A stretch of DNA of 64,000 nucleotides from CAYMZZ01 sp964395095 (GTDB lineage: Bacteria > Bacteroidota > Bacteroidia > Chitinophagales > Chitinophagaceae), in assembly GCA_964395095.1 (NCBI GenBank), contig CAYMZZ010000002.1:350864-414863 (forward strand), read 5' to 3'. A program made the position numbers and the translations under genes. Each line of letters opens with the position of its first letter. Positions within the stretch are counted from its first letter, which is position 1. Positions 52,180-60,661 of this stretch are shown here, in pieces. The notes under the pieces were generated by a model. The model saw only the letters and a list, made by a program, of their open reading frames with translations, made no database searches and had not been told where the DNA came from.

Positions 52180-53982
52180 ATGAAGAAATATTCCCGGATT
52201 TTAGGTTATCTCAGGAAAAAGAAGGCTAAGCTGGCGCTCTATTTTGTATGCGTATTGCTCGCTACCCTGTTTGGGGTGGTTAGTATTGGCATGCTGATTC
52301 CTTTTTTTGAATTGATTTTTGAAACCGGCAGCGGCACCGGCGAATTACTCAAGAGCAACCCATTCGGGGCTGGTTTCACCAATCTGCTGGTGGATTTTAT
52401 CAAAAAAGACAAAGTGCTGGCCCTTTCAGCCATTTGTCTTTTTATCATTACCGCCACCCTATTGAAGAACGTGTTTATCTACCTCTCGAACCGGCTTTCG
52501 GTTCCCATCCGCACATCAATCATCACCGAGCTGCGTGGTGCTTTATACGACAAAATACTCCGGCTGCCCATTGGTTATTTCACCGAAAAGCGAAAAGGTG
52601 ATATCATTTCAAGAATGACCAATGATATCGCTGAAATTGAAGGTTCGGTTGTGGGTATGCTCGATGGCCTGGTAAAGGATCCCCTCACGGTGATAGGTTA
52701 CCTCATATTTCTCATCATCATTTCGCCCCAGCTTTCCTTATTTCTGCTGATATTATTACCCGTCACCGGTTTGTTGATAGGCCGGGTGAGCCGTAAACTG
52801 AAGAGGCAGAGCCAGGAAGCGGCCGTCAAGTTGGGTGAGGGGCTCTCCATACTCGACGAAACCCTGGGAGGGCTCCGCGTGATAAAGGCCTTCCTGGCGG
52901 AAAAAATACTGAGTGGCAGGTTTCACCAGGTGAATAGCGAGTTGTTCGACATACGCCGCCGCATGGGCGCACGCCGCGATCTGGCATCGCCTCTTACGGA
53001 AGTAATGGGCGTAATGGTGCTGTGCATTATTCTCTATGTGGGAGGTCGCCTCGTTTTACAAAGCCAAACCCTTGAAGGCGGGGAGCTGATGGGCTATATC
53101 GCTGCTTTCGCCATGCTCATCAATCCGGCCAAAAATGTTTCCACTTCTTTTTTCAATATCCAGCGCGGGGCGGCCGCACTCAATCGGGTAGAAGAAGTGC
53201 TCAACTCGCCTGTTACTGTAGACGACAATCCTAATGGCAAAATACTCACGACATTCACTGATTCAATTGAGTTCCGTAATGTGGTATTTGCCTATGAAGA
53301 CGCGGTGATACTCGATGGCATTAACCTGAAGATTGAAAAAGGCAAGACCATTGCCCTCGTGGGCTCTTCCGGAGCGGGCAAATCCACCCTGGCCGACCTG
53401 GTGCCCCGCTTTCACGATGTAACAAGCGGTGAAGTGTTGATTGATGGCGTTAACATCCGTGAGTACTCCCTGGAGTCTGTACGCAGGCAGATGAGCATCG
53501 TGACCCAGGAGCCCATACTCTTTAATGATACCATTGCCAATAACATTGCGCTCGGTCAATCCGAGATAGACCCCGCGGCTATTGAAAAGGCGGCACGTAT
53601 TGCCAATGCGCATAATTTTATCATCGCTAAGGAGAATGGCTACGAAACCAATATTGGCGACCGGGGAAGCAAGTTGAGTGGGGGAGAGCGGCAAAGGCTA
53701 ACCATCGCGAGGGCCGTGCTGAAGAACCCGCCCATATTGATTTTGGATGAAGCCACATCATCGCTCGACACGGAAAGTGAGCGGCTGGTGCAGGATGCTA
53801 TCAACAACATGATGCAAAACCGCACCAGCATAGTGATAGCCCACCGGCTTTCCACCATTCGCCATGCTGATGAGATCATTGTGCTGCAGAAAGGGAAAAT
53901 TGTGGAAAGGGGCAATCATGTGGAGCTGATGCAGCAGAGTGGGTTTTACAGGAGATTGGTGGAGATGCAGGAAGTGAGGTGA
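52180..53982 (+). CDS. MsbA-like ABC exporter (membrane + ATPase in one chain)
   Basis: 600 residues from the ATG at 52180 (an earlier start adds a non-conserved leader). Six transmembrane helices (about 20-330) precede the nucleotide-binding domain with Walker A GSSGAGKSTLAD (about 415), Q-loop VTQEPILFND, signature LSGGERQRL and Walker B ILILDEATSSLD. The layout matches homodimeric lipid or multidrug exporters such as MsbA, fitting the lipid A genes in this window. No resistance context. A heptamer array joining three repeat classes starts at its stop. Confidence 0.93.
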   Translation: MKKYSRILGYLRKKKAKLALYFVCVLLATLFGVVSIGMLIPFFELIFETGSGTGELLKSNPFGAGFTNLLVDFIKKDKVLALSAICLFIITATLLKNVFIYLSNRLSVPIRTSIITELRGALYDKILRLPIGYFTEKRKGDIISRMTNDIAEIEGSVVGMLDGLVKDPLTVIGYLIFLIIISPQLSLFLLILLPVTGLLIGRVSRKLKRQSQEAAVKLGEGLSILDETLGGLRVIKAFLAEKILSGRFHQVNSELFDIRRRMGARRDLASPLTEVMGVMVLCIILYVGGRLVLQSQTLEGGELMGYIAAFAMLINPAKNVSTSFFNIQRGAAALNRVEEVLNSPVTVDDNPNGKILTTFTDSIEFRNVVFAYEDAVILDGINLKIEKGKTIALVGSSGAGKSTLADLVPRFHDVTSGEVLIDGVNIREYSLESVRRQMSIVTQEPILFNDTIANNIALGQSEIDPAAIEKAARIANAHNFIIAKENGYETNIGDRGSKLSGGERQRLTIARAVLKNPPILILDEATSSLDTESERLVQDAINNMMQNRTSIVIAHRLSTIRHADEIIVLQKGKIVERGNHVELMQQSGFYRRLVEMQEVR

Positions 53983-54040
53983 GCAGCGTGAGGCGTGAGA
54001 CGTGAGTAGTAAGTAGGAAGTAGTAAGTAGGAAGTAGGAT
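53983..54040. repeat. Heptamer array of joined classes
   Basis: Starts at the exporter stop and runs in phase through GCGTGAG, GCGTGAG, ACGTGAG, TAGTAAG, TAGGAAG, TAGTAAG, TAGGAAG, so CGTGAG and AGTAAG classes share one array. It has no complementary arm; a CCCTAAA-class right arm is at 54249-54285. Confidence 0.88.
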
Positions 54041-54060
54041 TAGAGTAGTTAAAGCGTAGT

Positions 54061-54165
54061 ATCTGCGCAAATCTGCGTTAATAATCTGCGGAAATCTGCG
54101 GGAAAAATTTTAGCACTTTAGACAGTGTCAGAGTCCATGAGAGTTTTTCACAGATTTTCGCAGAT
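54061..54165. repeat. ATCTGCG repeat element with inverted copy
   Basis: ATCTGCG occurs at 54061, 54071, 54084 and 54094. The last two (54084-54100) have an inverted counterpart at 54149-54165 (CACAGATTTTCGCAGAT) with 15 of 17 positions complementary. From memory, CGCAGAT-type repeats are widespread between bacterial genes. Distinct from the heptamer system. Confidence 0.75.
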
Positions 54166-54248
54166 AAAAGGATCGCTTCAAAGAGGTTTATTTTTATTTA
54201 GGGCCAGGCAACGCTGTATTTAGATAGGGCTACTAATCATGAATGATG

Positions 54249-54285
54249 AACCTTAAACCCTAAACTTTAAACCCTAAACTCTTCA
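54249..54285. repeat. Right-type heptamer arm before the DPP IV gene
   Basis: CTTAAAC, CCTAAAC, TTTAAAC, CCTAAAC units end 12 nt before the ATG of the next gene. The upstream array (53983) is of a different class, so no hairpin of normal type forms. Confidence 0.75.
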
Positions 54286-54296
54286 ACATAATTCAC

Positions 54297-56408
54297 ATGA
54301 GAAAGTTATTTCTAACTATTGCTGCTGCATCTTTACTCATTGCAGCCACCCATGCGCAGAAAAAGGAAATCAATTTTGCCCAGGCATTTGAGAATGCACC
54401 AACGGGTATCAGCCAATCCCTGCCACAGATTGTGGGCTGGGAAGATGATGCCCACTACATTGAAGCCCGCCGGGGCGAGGGCCGCAGTATGATCCGGGAA
54501 ATGGTGAATGTGAAAACGGGTGAACGTAAACCTTATTCGGAGAAGCCGGAAGCGGCCCCTGCCCCAGACCCGGCCCTTCCGAAAGAAGCGCAGAACCCTA
54601 CTCATAGTCCCGATGGAAAAATGATCGCTTACACACTGCACAATAATCTTTTTGTGAAAGATCTTGCGGCGGGCACCACCCGGCAGCTTACCAGCGATGG
54701 GTCGTCTACCATCAAAAACGGCTATGCTTCCTGGGTATATTTTGAAGAGATACTGGGCCGCCGCAGTCGCTATCGTGCTTTCTGGTGGAGCAACGACAGC
54801 AGGAGCATCGCTTATATGCGATTCGATGATAGCGAAGTACCGGTGTTTCCCATTTATGTCATCAAAGACCAGCATGGTTACCTGGAGAAGGAGCATTACC
54901 CCAAGCCCGGGGATCCTAACCCAAAAGTGAAGGTAGGGATTGCCGATGTTGTAAACGGCAATACCGTTTGGGCTGCTTTTGATCAGAACGATGATCAGTA
55001 TTTTGGTGCACCTTACTGGACGCCTGGCGGCGAGCTGTGGGTGCAATGGATGAACCGTGGCCAGGACCAGTTGAAAATATACCAGATCAATCAGGCCTCA
55101 GGTGATAAATCCCTGGTTTATGCGGAAGAGCAATCAACCTGGATCGACCTGGATAAGGGCGACCGGGTGACTTTTATGCCGGGAGGAAAGGGTTTCTTTT
55201 TGAAGAGCGACAAAAGCGGATGGCAACAATTATACTGGTACGATATGAGCGGGAAGCTGTTGGGGCAGCCTACCCAGGGTGAGTACACCGTAGGCACCAT
55301 ATTTAAGATAGATGAAAAGAACAAGACGGTTTACTTCAACGCACGCAAAGAAAACAGCGCCCGCTGGGATCTCTATAGCGCCAGTTTCGATGGGAAGAAG
55401 CTAACCCGCCATTCATTTGGCGAGTACAGTTTCAGCGGCATGGAAATATCGCCAGGCAACAAATACTTTATTACAACCTATTCCAATATCAGCACTCCAT
55501 CTACCATGGTAATGATGGATATGAAAGGAAAAGTGATTAAGGAGCTGGCCAACGCGAAGGGCGAAAACTTTGATGACTATGTGCTGCCGCGCAAAGAACT
55601 GCACCGCGTGAAGTCGGCCGATGGCTTATTTGATTTACCGGTGTTGATCATTTATCCGCTCAACTTTGACCCTTCGAAAAAATATCCCGTACTCAGCAGC
55701 ATTTACGGGGGTCCCAATTCGGGACGCATCATGGATACCTGGCAAACCAGCGGTACAGAGCTCTGGTGGGCCAAAGAAGGCATGATACAGGTGGTATTTG
55801 ATAATCGGAGCAGCGGCCATTTTGGAAAGAAAGGCATGAATTATATCCATCGCCAGATGGGCAAATACGAGATTGAAGATTATATGCAATGTGCGAAATG
55901 GCTGCGCGAAAAGCCCTGGGTAGATGGCGAACGGATCGGAATTACCGGTGGCAGCTTTGGCGGATATATGACCTGTATGGCGCTTACCTATGGGGCTGAT
56001 GTGTTTACCCATGGCGTGGCCAATGCTTCTGTTACCGACTGGCAGTATTACGATACCCACTATACCGAGCGATATATGGATACACCGGCTGAGAACCCGG
56101 AAGGCTATAAAGCTACTTCGGTGATGACCTATGCGGATCGCCTCAAGGGTGTGCTGCGGATTGTGCACGGAACCTCCGACGACAATGTGCATATGCAAAA
56201 TTCGCTGGTGCTGATCAGCAAACTGCAGGATCTGAAGAAGCATTTTGAGTTTATGCTATATCCCGGTGAGCGGCATGGTATTGGCGGCAACAACCCTGCC
56301 AAGGGCTTGCATAACCGTACGGAAGCCTACCAGTTTTATTACCAGCATTTGCTGCGCAAGCCCATGCCGGAGGCGTTTTGGAAGCCGGCGGGCCAGCGGG
56401 CTTTTTAA
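54297..56408 (+). CDS. Dipeptidyl peptidase IV-type S9 prolyl oligopeptidase
   Basis: 703-residue exported serine peptidase. Signal peptide MRKLFLTIAAASLLIAATHA; DPP IV-like beta-propeller (about 60-430; NGYASWVYFEEIL resembles the Glu-Glu substrate-anchoring motif); alpha/beta-hydrolase catalytic domain with Ser553 in GGSFGGYMTC, Asp628 in GTSDDNVH and His660 in GERHGIGG. It removes X-Pro or X-Ala dipeptides from peptides in the periplasm, fitting the secreted proteases in the window. Preceded by the AATCTGCG element and a heptamer arm; followed by two long palindromes. Confidence 0.95.
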   Translation: MRKLFLTIAAASLLIAATHAQKKEINFAQAFENAPTGISQSLPQIVGWEDDAHYIEARRGEGRSMIREMVNVKTGERKPYSEKPEAAPAPDPALPKEAQNPTHSPDGKMIAYTLHNNLFVKDLAAGTTRQLTSDGSSTIKNGYASWVYFEEILGRRSRYRAFWWSNDSRSIAYMRFDDSEVPVFPIYVIKDQHGYLEKEHYPKPGDPNPKVKVGIADVVNGNTVWAAFDQNDDQYFGAPYWTPGGELWVQWMNRGQDQLKIYQINQASGDKSLVYAEEQSTWIDLDKGDRVTFMPGGKGFFLKSDKSGWQQLYWYDMSGKLLGQPTQGEYTVGTIFKIDEKNKTVYFNARKENSARWDLYSASFDGKKLTRHSFGEYSFSGMEISPGNKYFITTYSNISTPSTMVMMDMKGKVIKELANAKGENFDDYVLPRKELHRVKSADGLFDLPVLIIYPLNFDPSKKYPVLSSIYGGPNSGRIMDTWQTSGTELWWAKEGMIQVVFDNRSSGHFGKKGMNYIHRQMGKYEIEDYMQCAKWLREKPWVDGERIGITGGSFGGYMTCMALTYGADVFTHGVANASVTDWQYYDTHYTERYMDTPAENPEGYKATSVMTYADRLKGVLRIVHGTSDDNVHMQNSLVLISKLQDLKKHFEFMLYPGERHGIGGNNPAKGLHNRTEAYQFYYQHLLRKPMPEAFWKPAGQRAF

Positions 56409-56431
56409 ACAAAAAACCTTGCAGGTCTCAA

Positions 56432-56504
56432 AAACCTTGCAGGTCTGAAAGACCTGCAAGGTTTACTATAAAACCCCACAGGTCTTCAAGACCTGTGGGG
56501 TTTT
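56432..56504. terminator. Two long palindromes, probable bidirectional terminator
   Basis: First: AAACCTTGCAGGTC (56432-56445) with its complement at 56451-56464. Second: a 16-bp stem (56470-56485 with 56489-56504), 3-nt loop, ending in T5, with A-rich left flank. Additional GACCTGTGGGG copies follow. They separate the DPP IV gene from the convergent acyl-CoA dehydrogenase. Similar GACCTG palindromes recur in Bacteroidota genomes, as I recall. Confidence 0.8.
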
Positions 56505-56548
56505 TCAATGACCTGTGGGGTTTTTCAAAGACCAGCGGGATTTTTGAA

Positions 56549-57688
56549 TTATTTCAGAATCTCTCTCGAAATCACCAGCTTCTGTATTTCACTGGTGCCT
56601 TCGCCAATGGTGCAAAGCTTGGCGTCGCGATAGAATTTTTCTACGGGGAAGTCTTTGGTATAGCCATAGCCGCCAAAAATCTGAACGGCATCATTCGCCA
56701 CTTTTACCGCCACCTCACTTGCATAATATTTGGCCATGGCGGCTTCCCGGGTTACCGGAAGCTTCCGGTTCTTGCGGTCGCAGGCCTGCAGTGTCAGTAA
56801 TTCCGCCGCCGCTATTTCCGTGGCCATGTCCGCCAGCTTAAAGGAGATGGCCTGGAAACTGGCGATGGGTTTATCAAACTGATGCCTTTCCTGCGCGTAT
56901 TGCAGGGCGGCCTCATAAGCGCCTTTGGCAATGCCCAGCGAAAGTGAAGCTATCGAAATGCGTCCGCCATCCAATACGGCCATGGCCTGCTTAAATCCTT
57001 CCCCTACCTCTCCCAGGCGCTGACTGTCGGGAATGCGACAGTTATCAAATATCATTTCGGCCGTTTCGCTGGCACGCATACCGAGTTTATTTTCCTTTTT
57101 GCCGGCGGAAAAACCAGCACTGCCTCTTTCCACCACAAAAGCCGTTGAATTGTTGCGGGTGCGGGGCTCTCCCGTTCGACAAATCACTACCGCCAGGTCA
57201 CCACTTTTCCCATGGGTAATCCAGTTCTTGGTTCCGTTGATCACCCAATCGTTTCCCTCCTTCACGGCCGTACAACGCATATTGCCGGCATCGCTGCCTG
57301 TATTGGCTTCGGTAAGCCCCCAGGCACCCAGCCACTCACCGGTTGCCAGTTTGGGCAGATATTGCTGCTTTTGCTCTTCATTGCCAAAACTCAGGATATG
57401 GCCTGTGCAAAGGGAATTATGCGCGGCCACACTCAAGCCAATAGAACCGCAAACTTTAGCGATCTCCTCAATCACCGTTTTGTATTCCGTATATCCCAAA
57501 CCGGCGCCACCATACTTCTCGGGCACCAGTATACCCAGCATGCCGAGTTGGCCCATTTCGCGAAACAGGTGAAGTGGAAATTCCTGACTTTCATCCCATT
57601 CCATCACATGTGGCCTGATCTGCTGCTGCGCGAAATCGCGCGCCATCTGTGCTATCTGCGTCGTAGTTTCCGTTACCTGAAAATTCAT
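56549..57688 (-). CDS. Acyl-CoA dehydrogenase
   Basis: 379-residue FAD enzyme that introduces the alpha-beta double bond in acyl-CoA. N-terminal helical domain, beta domain with LTEANTGSDAGNMRCTAVKE and WITHGKSGDLAV, and C-terminal domain with RIFGGYGY-like VQIFGGYGYTKDFPVEKF. Candidate catalytic Glu in TIGEGTSEIQ near residue 365, as in short-chain dehydrogenases. Chain-length preference is not determinable by eye; butyryl/short-branched is likely. Single gene, no ETF nearby. Confidence 0.95.
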   Translation of the reverse strand: MNFQVTETTTQIAQMARDFAQQQIRPHVMEWDESQEFPLHLFREMGQLGMLGILVPEKYGGAGLGYTEYKTVIEEIAKVCGSIGLSVAAHNSLCTGHILSFGNEEQKQQYLPKLATGEWLGAWGLTEANTGSDAGNMRCTAVKEGNDWVINGTKNWITHGKSGDLAVVICRTGEPRTRNNSTAFVVERGSAGFSAGKKENKLGMRASETAEMIFDNCRIPDSQRLGEVGEGFKQAMAVLDGGRISIASLSLGIAKGAYEAALQYAQERHQFDKPIASFQAISFKLADMATEIAAAELLTLQACDRKNRKLPVTREAAMAKYYASEVAVKVANDAVQIFGGYGYTKDFPVEKFYRDAKLCTIGEGTSEIQKLVISREILK

Positions 57689-57759
57689 ATAAATAGTTGC
57701 GGTTATAGAAAGCGCAAGATAAGAAATATTTTGGAGAAAACTAACAAGCGTTAGTGGAG

Positions 57760-57899
57760 TTTAAGGTTTAGGGTTTTAGGTTTAAGGTTTGGAGAGAACT
57801 TTAAATTTTAGGGTTTAAGGTTTAATCGAGGGATAATAATGGAATACATTCATCCTATCAGTCTTTAAACTTTAAACCCTAAACTTTCAACCTTAACCC
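57760..57899. repeat. Inverted heptamer array pair overlapping the MBL gene end
   Basis: Left arm 57760-57826 (GTTTAAG, GTTTAGG, GTTTTAG, GTTTAAG; part of it is interrupted by GGAGAGAACTTTAAATTTTA) and right arm 57863-57899. The right arm encodes the last codons of the MBL gene (TTA AGG TTG AAA GTT TAG). Confidence 0.88.
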
Positions 57900-58655
57900 A
57901 TCAACCGCCAATTCCATTCCTTCCGGCAATTCGGCTGAAACTTCTTCATGCAGGCCCAATTGATGCGATATATGGGTGAAATAGGCACGGGGAATTTCTA
58001 GCTCCCTTACCAGGTCGATGGCTTCCTGCAGATTGAAATGGGAAATATGTTTTTCGCGGCGAAGGGCATTCAATACCAGCACCTGGCTGCCTTTGATCTT
58101 TTCCTTCTCATCTGCTTCAATATAGTTGGCATCCGTGATATAGGTAAAGTCGCCAAAACGGAATCCGAGCACGGGCATTTTCAGGTGCCATACCCGTATG
58201 GGGATAACGGGGATGTCGCCCACAACAAAAGGCTCATGACCGATAGAATGCATAGTCAGTTCAGGAATACCGGGATATCGTGTATCCGTGAAGGCGTAGT
58301 AAAAATCGCGACGTACCGCTTCTTCCGTCAATGCATCTGCATAAATATCGATGGGTCGCTGCAGGCGGTAATTGAAAGCCCGGATATCATCGAGCCCCGC
58401 CATATGATCTTTATGGGGATGGGTGAACAGCACCGCATCCAGTGATTTTACCTTTTCGCGCAGCATCTGGTAGCGGAAATCGGGGCCCGTATCCACCACC
58501 AGGCTGGTTTGCTCTGTGCTGACGAGTATGCTGCTTCGCAGCCGCTTGTCGCGCGGGTCAGCCGATTGGCATACCTGGCAGTCGCAGCCCACCATGGGTA
58601 CGCCACTGCTGGTGCCCGTGCCCAGAAAACAAATTTGCAAGGAGGGATAATTCAC
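57879..58655 (-). CDS. MBL-fold metallo-hydrolase, PhnP-like
   Basis: 258 residues with a metallo-beta-lactamase fold. Begins LGTGTSSGVPMVGCDCQVCQ (a PhnP-type start with Cys residues); metal site FTHPHKDHMAGLDDI, VDTGPDFR; later residues TDTRYPGIPELT. PhnP is a cyclic phosphate diesterase, but many paralogues have other roles, so substrate is open. The last five residues and the stop (LRLKV) are encoded by a heptamer array, so the C-terminus may be repeat-derived. It lies 27 nt downstream of a small gene and porX, perhaps one transcript. Confidence 0.92.
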   Translation of the reverse strand: MNYPSLQICFLGTGTSSGVPMVGCDCQVCQSADPRDKRLRSSILVSTEQTSLVVDTGPDFRYQMLREKVKSLDAVLFTHPHKDHMAGLDDIRAFNYRLQRPIDIYADALTEEAVRRDFYYAFTDTRYPGIPELTMHSIGHEPFVVGDIPVIPIRVWHLKMPVLGFRFGDFTYITDANYIEADEKEKIKGSQVLVLNALRREKHISHFNLQEAIDLVRELEIPRAYFTHISHQLGLHEEVSAELPEGMELAVDGLRLKV

Positions 58656-58682
58656 TGGCTAAAGATAACCCGTTCGGGCAGT

Positions 58683-58958
58683 TTACGCCTCCGAGTTTTC
58701 CAGTTTATTCATGATATCGCGGTAGAGTTTGCGGGCATCCTCCGTTAGCAGTTCCGGGTTGATGTCGAGTTGTGGAATCAGGTCGATCAGGGTATTGATG
58801 CGGCCTTCAATCTGGAGGAATTTATTGAGCACCACCACCTTCTTGGCTTCCAGGATGCAATAACCACTCTGAAAGGTGCCCCGCTCATAGCGCAGGATAT
58901 AGCCTGCCTGCTCCGTTACGTTTTCCAGCTTATCCAGGGTAGATTGTGTGTACTTCAT
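58683..58958 (-). CDS. Small conserved-looking cytoplasmic protein
   Basis: 91 residues, alpha/beta, no signal or membrane segment. MKYTQSTLDKLENVTEQAGY, then LRYERGTFQSGYCILEAKKV and VVLNKFLQIEGRINTLIDLI are characteristic blocks that I recall seeing in Bacteroidota genomes without assigned function. It lies between porX and the MBL gene on the same strand with short gaps and is probably cotranscribed. Function unknown. Confidence 0.8.
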   Translation of the reverse strand: MKYTQSTLDKLENVTEQAGYILRYERGTFQSGYCILEAKKVVVLNKFLQIEGRINTLIDLIPQLDINPELLTEDARKLYRDIMNKLENSEA

Positions 58959-59030
58959 CGCTTCAAAATTAAATAAGCGGCTTGCAGGGCCGGTTAATAC
59001 TTTTCCACATTTTCGGGGGCCATCCTTCGC

Positions 59031-60587
59031 CTATTTCGACTGCATGTTAATGATGGGCACTATCATCTCTTCGAGACTTACTCCCCCATGCTGAAATGTG
59101 TTGCGGTAATAATTCGCGTAATAATTATAATTGTTCGGGTAACAGAGAAATCCGTCTTCCCGGGCAAAAATAAAACTCGAATTGATGGAGGGAACCGGCA
59201 ATCCTATTTCTTTCGGATCACGAAAAGCCAGCACCTCTTTCGCATCATAATTGAGGTTGCGCCCATGCTTGTAACGCAGGTTGGTCGTGGTTTGTTTATC
59301 GCCGACCACTTTGTAGGGGGTCTTTACCCTCACACTGCCATGATCGGTAGCCAGGATCAGGCGTACCTGTTTATCGGCCAGCTTTTTCAGGGCCTGGTGC
59401 AGGGGGGAATGTTCAAACCAACTGGCCGTGATGCTTCGATAGCTCATTTCATCGCCCGCCAGTTCCTTCAACACTTCCATTTCCGTGCGGGCATGGCTGA
59501 GCATGTCCACAAAATTATACACGATCACATTCAGGTCGTTGTGCAGGAGATTGTGAATAGAGTTCACCAGTTCCAGCCCCGCCTGGTTGTTCAGGACCTT
59601 GGTATAAGAAATTTTCAGATCGCCCTTGCCCGCATTCCTGAGCTGCTCGCGGAGCAATTGTTCTTCATGCGTGTTTTTTCCTCCTTCTTCCTCATCGTTT
59701 TTCCAGAGATCGGGATAGCGCTTGGCTATTTCTCCGGGCATCATACCGGCGAATATGGCATTGCGCGCATATTGCGTGGCAGTGGGGAGTATGCTGTAAA
59801 AACTATCTTCTTCCTGGATGCGAAAACTCTCCGCGAAAATGGGTTGAATGGCTTTCCATTGATCAAATCGAAGGTTGTCGATTAAAACAAAGAACAGCGG
59901 CGTTCCCTTTTCAAGATGGGGCAATACCTTGCTCTTCATCAGTGTATGACTCATCACCGGAGCTTCTTTGCTGCCGGGCGCCAGCCATTTGGCATAATGA
60001 CGCGAAATAAATTTATAGAATTCCGTATTCGCTTCCCCCTTTTGCGTGGCCAGCACTTCCTGCATTTCCGGGCTATCGCTTTTTTGCATTTCCAGTTCCC
60101 AATACACCAGTTTTTTGTAAATATCCATCCACTCGTTGTAATCGGGATTGCTGTTCAGCGCCATAAAAAGATTCCGGAACTGTTGTTGATAGGCCGTGGT
60201 TGTTTTTTCCGCCACCAGGCGCTTGTTATCGATTATCTTTTTCAGGCTAAGCCAAACCTGGTTGGGGTTCACGGGCTTGATCAGGTAATCGCTGATTTGC
60301 GAACCTATAGCCTCATCCATCAGGTTTTCCGTTTCATTCTTGGTGATCAGTACTACCGGCAATGATTGGTTGGTCTCTTTGATTTTGGCCAGGGTTTCCA
60401 GTCCGGTAATCCCGGGCATGCTTTCATCAATCAACACCACATCCACCGGATTATCGCGCACATAATCGATGGCGTCGAACCCGTTGGTAAATGTTTGCAC
60501 TTCGTAACCCTTATTTTCCAGGAAAAGTTTCTGCGATTGCAGGCTTTCAATTTCGTCGTCGACCCAGATGATTTTTGCTATAGCCAT
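59031..60587 (-). CDS. porX: PorX, response regulator with PglZ domain (T9SS control)
   Basis: 518-residue regulator of the T9SS, paired with the kinase PorY in Porphyromonas. Receiver domain (about 1-120; phospho-acceptor Asp54 in LIDESMPGITG, acidic DDE at 10-12) is joined by a helical linker to an alkaline-phosphatase-like PglZ domain (about 200-518; IDNLRFDQW, LPTATQYARN with the candidate nucleophile Thr, NFVDMLSHART, ATDHGSV). PorX is reported to hydrolyse oligonucleotides. The ATG at 60587 gives the standard length; an upstream extension through 61298 is antisense to the HD gene. Its 5' leader contains a long hairpin. Confidence 0.95.
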   Translation of the reverse strand: MAIAKIIWVDDEIESLQSQKLFLENKGYEVQTFTNGFDAIDYVRDNPVDVVLIDESMPGITGLETLAKIKETNQSLPVVLITKNETENLMDEAIGSQISDYLIKPVNPNQVWLSLKKIIDNKRLVAEKTTTAYQQQFRNLFMALNSNPDYNEWMDIYKKLVYWELEMQKSDSPEMQEVLATQKGEANTEFYKFISRHYAKWLAPGSKEAPVMSHTLMKSKVLPHLEKGTPLFFVLIDNLRFDQWKAIQPIFAESFRIQEEDSFYSILPTATQYARNAIFAGMMPGEIAKRYPDLWKNDEEEGGKNTHEEQLLREQLRNAGKGDLKISYTKVLNNQAGLELVNSIHNLLHNDLNVIVYNFVDMLSHARTEMEVLKELAGDEMSYRSITASWFEHSPLHQALKKLADKQVRLILATDHGSVRVKTPYKVVGDKQTTTNLRYKHGRNLNYDAKEVLAFRDPKEIGLPVPSINSSFIFAREDGFLCYPNNYNYYANYYRNTFQHGGVSLEEMIVPIINMQSK

Positions 60588-60612
60588 TCCTTTTGGTTTC
60601 TGATGAATGCGG

Positions 60613-60657
60613 CACTCCGGTTTCAAGCGCCGGGAGACTGGCGATGAAACCGGAGTG
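60613..60657 (-). promoter_or_regulatory. porX leader hairpin
   Basis: Perfect 13-bp inverted repeat CACTCCGGTTTCA (60613-60625) / TGAAACCGGAGTG (60645-60657), with an inner CGCC/GGCG pairing. The predicted porX transcript would begin close to 60657, so the mRNA would start with this hairpin, leaving 25 nt to the AUG. No T-run. Could stabilise the RNA or be a regulatory site. Confidence 0.65.
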
Positions 60658-60661
60658 AACT

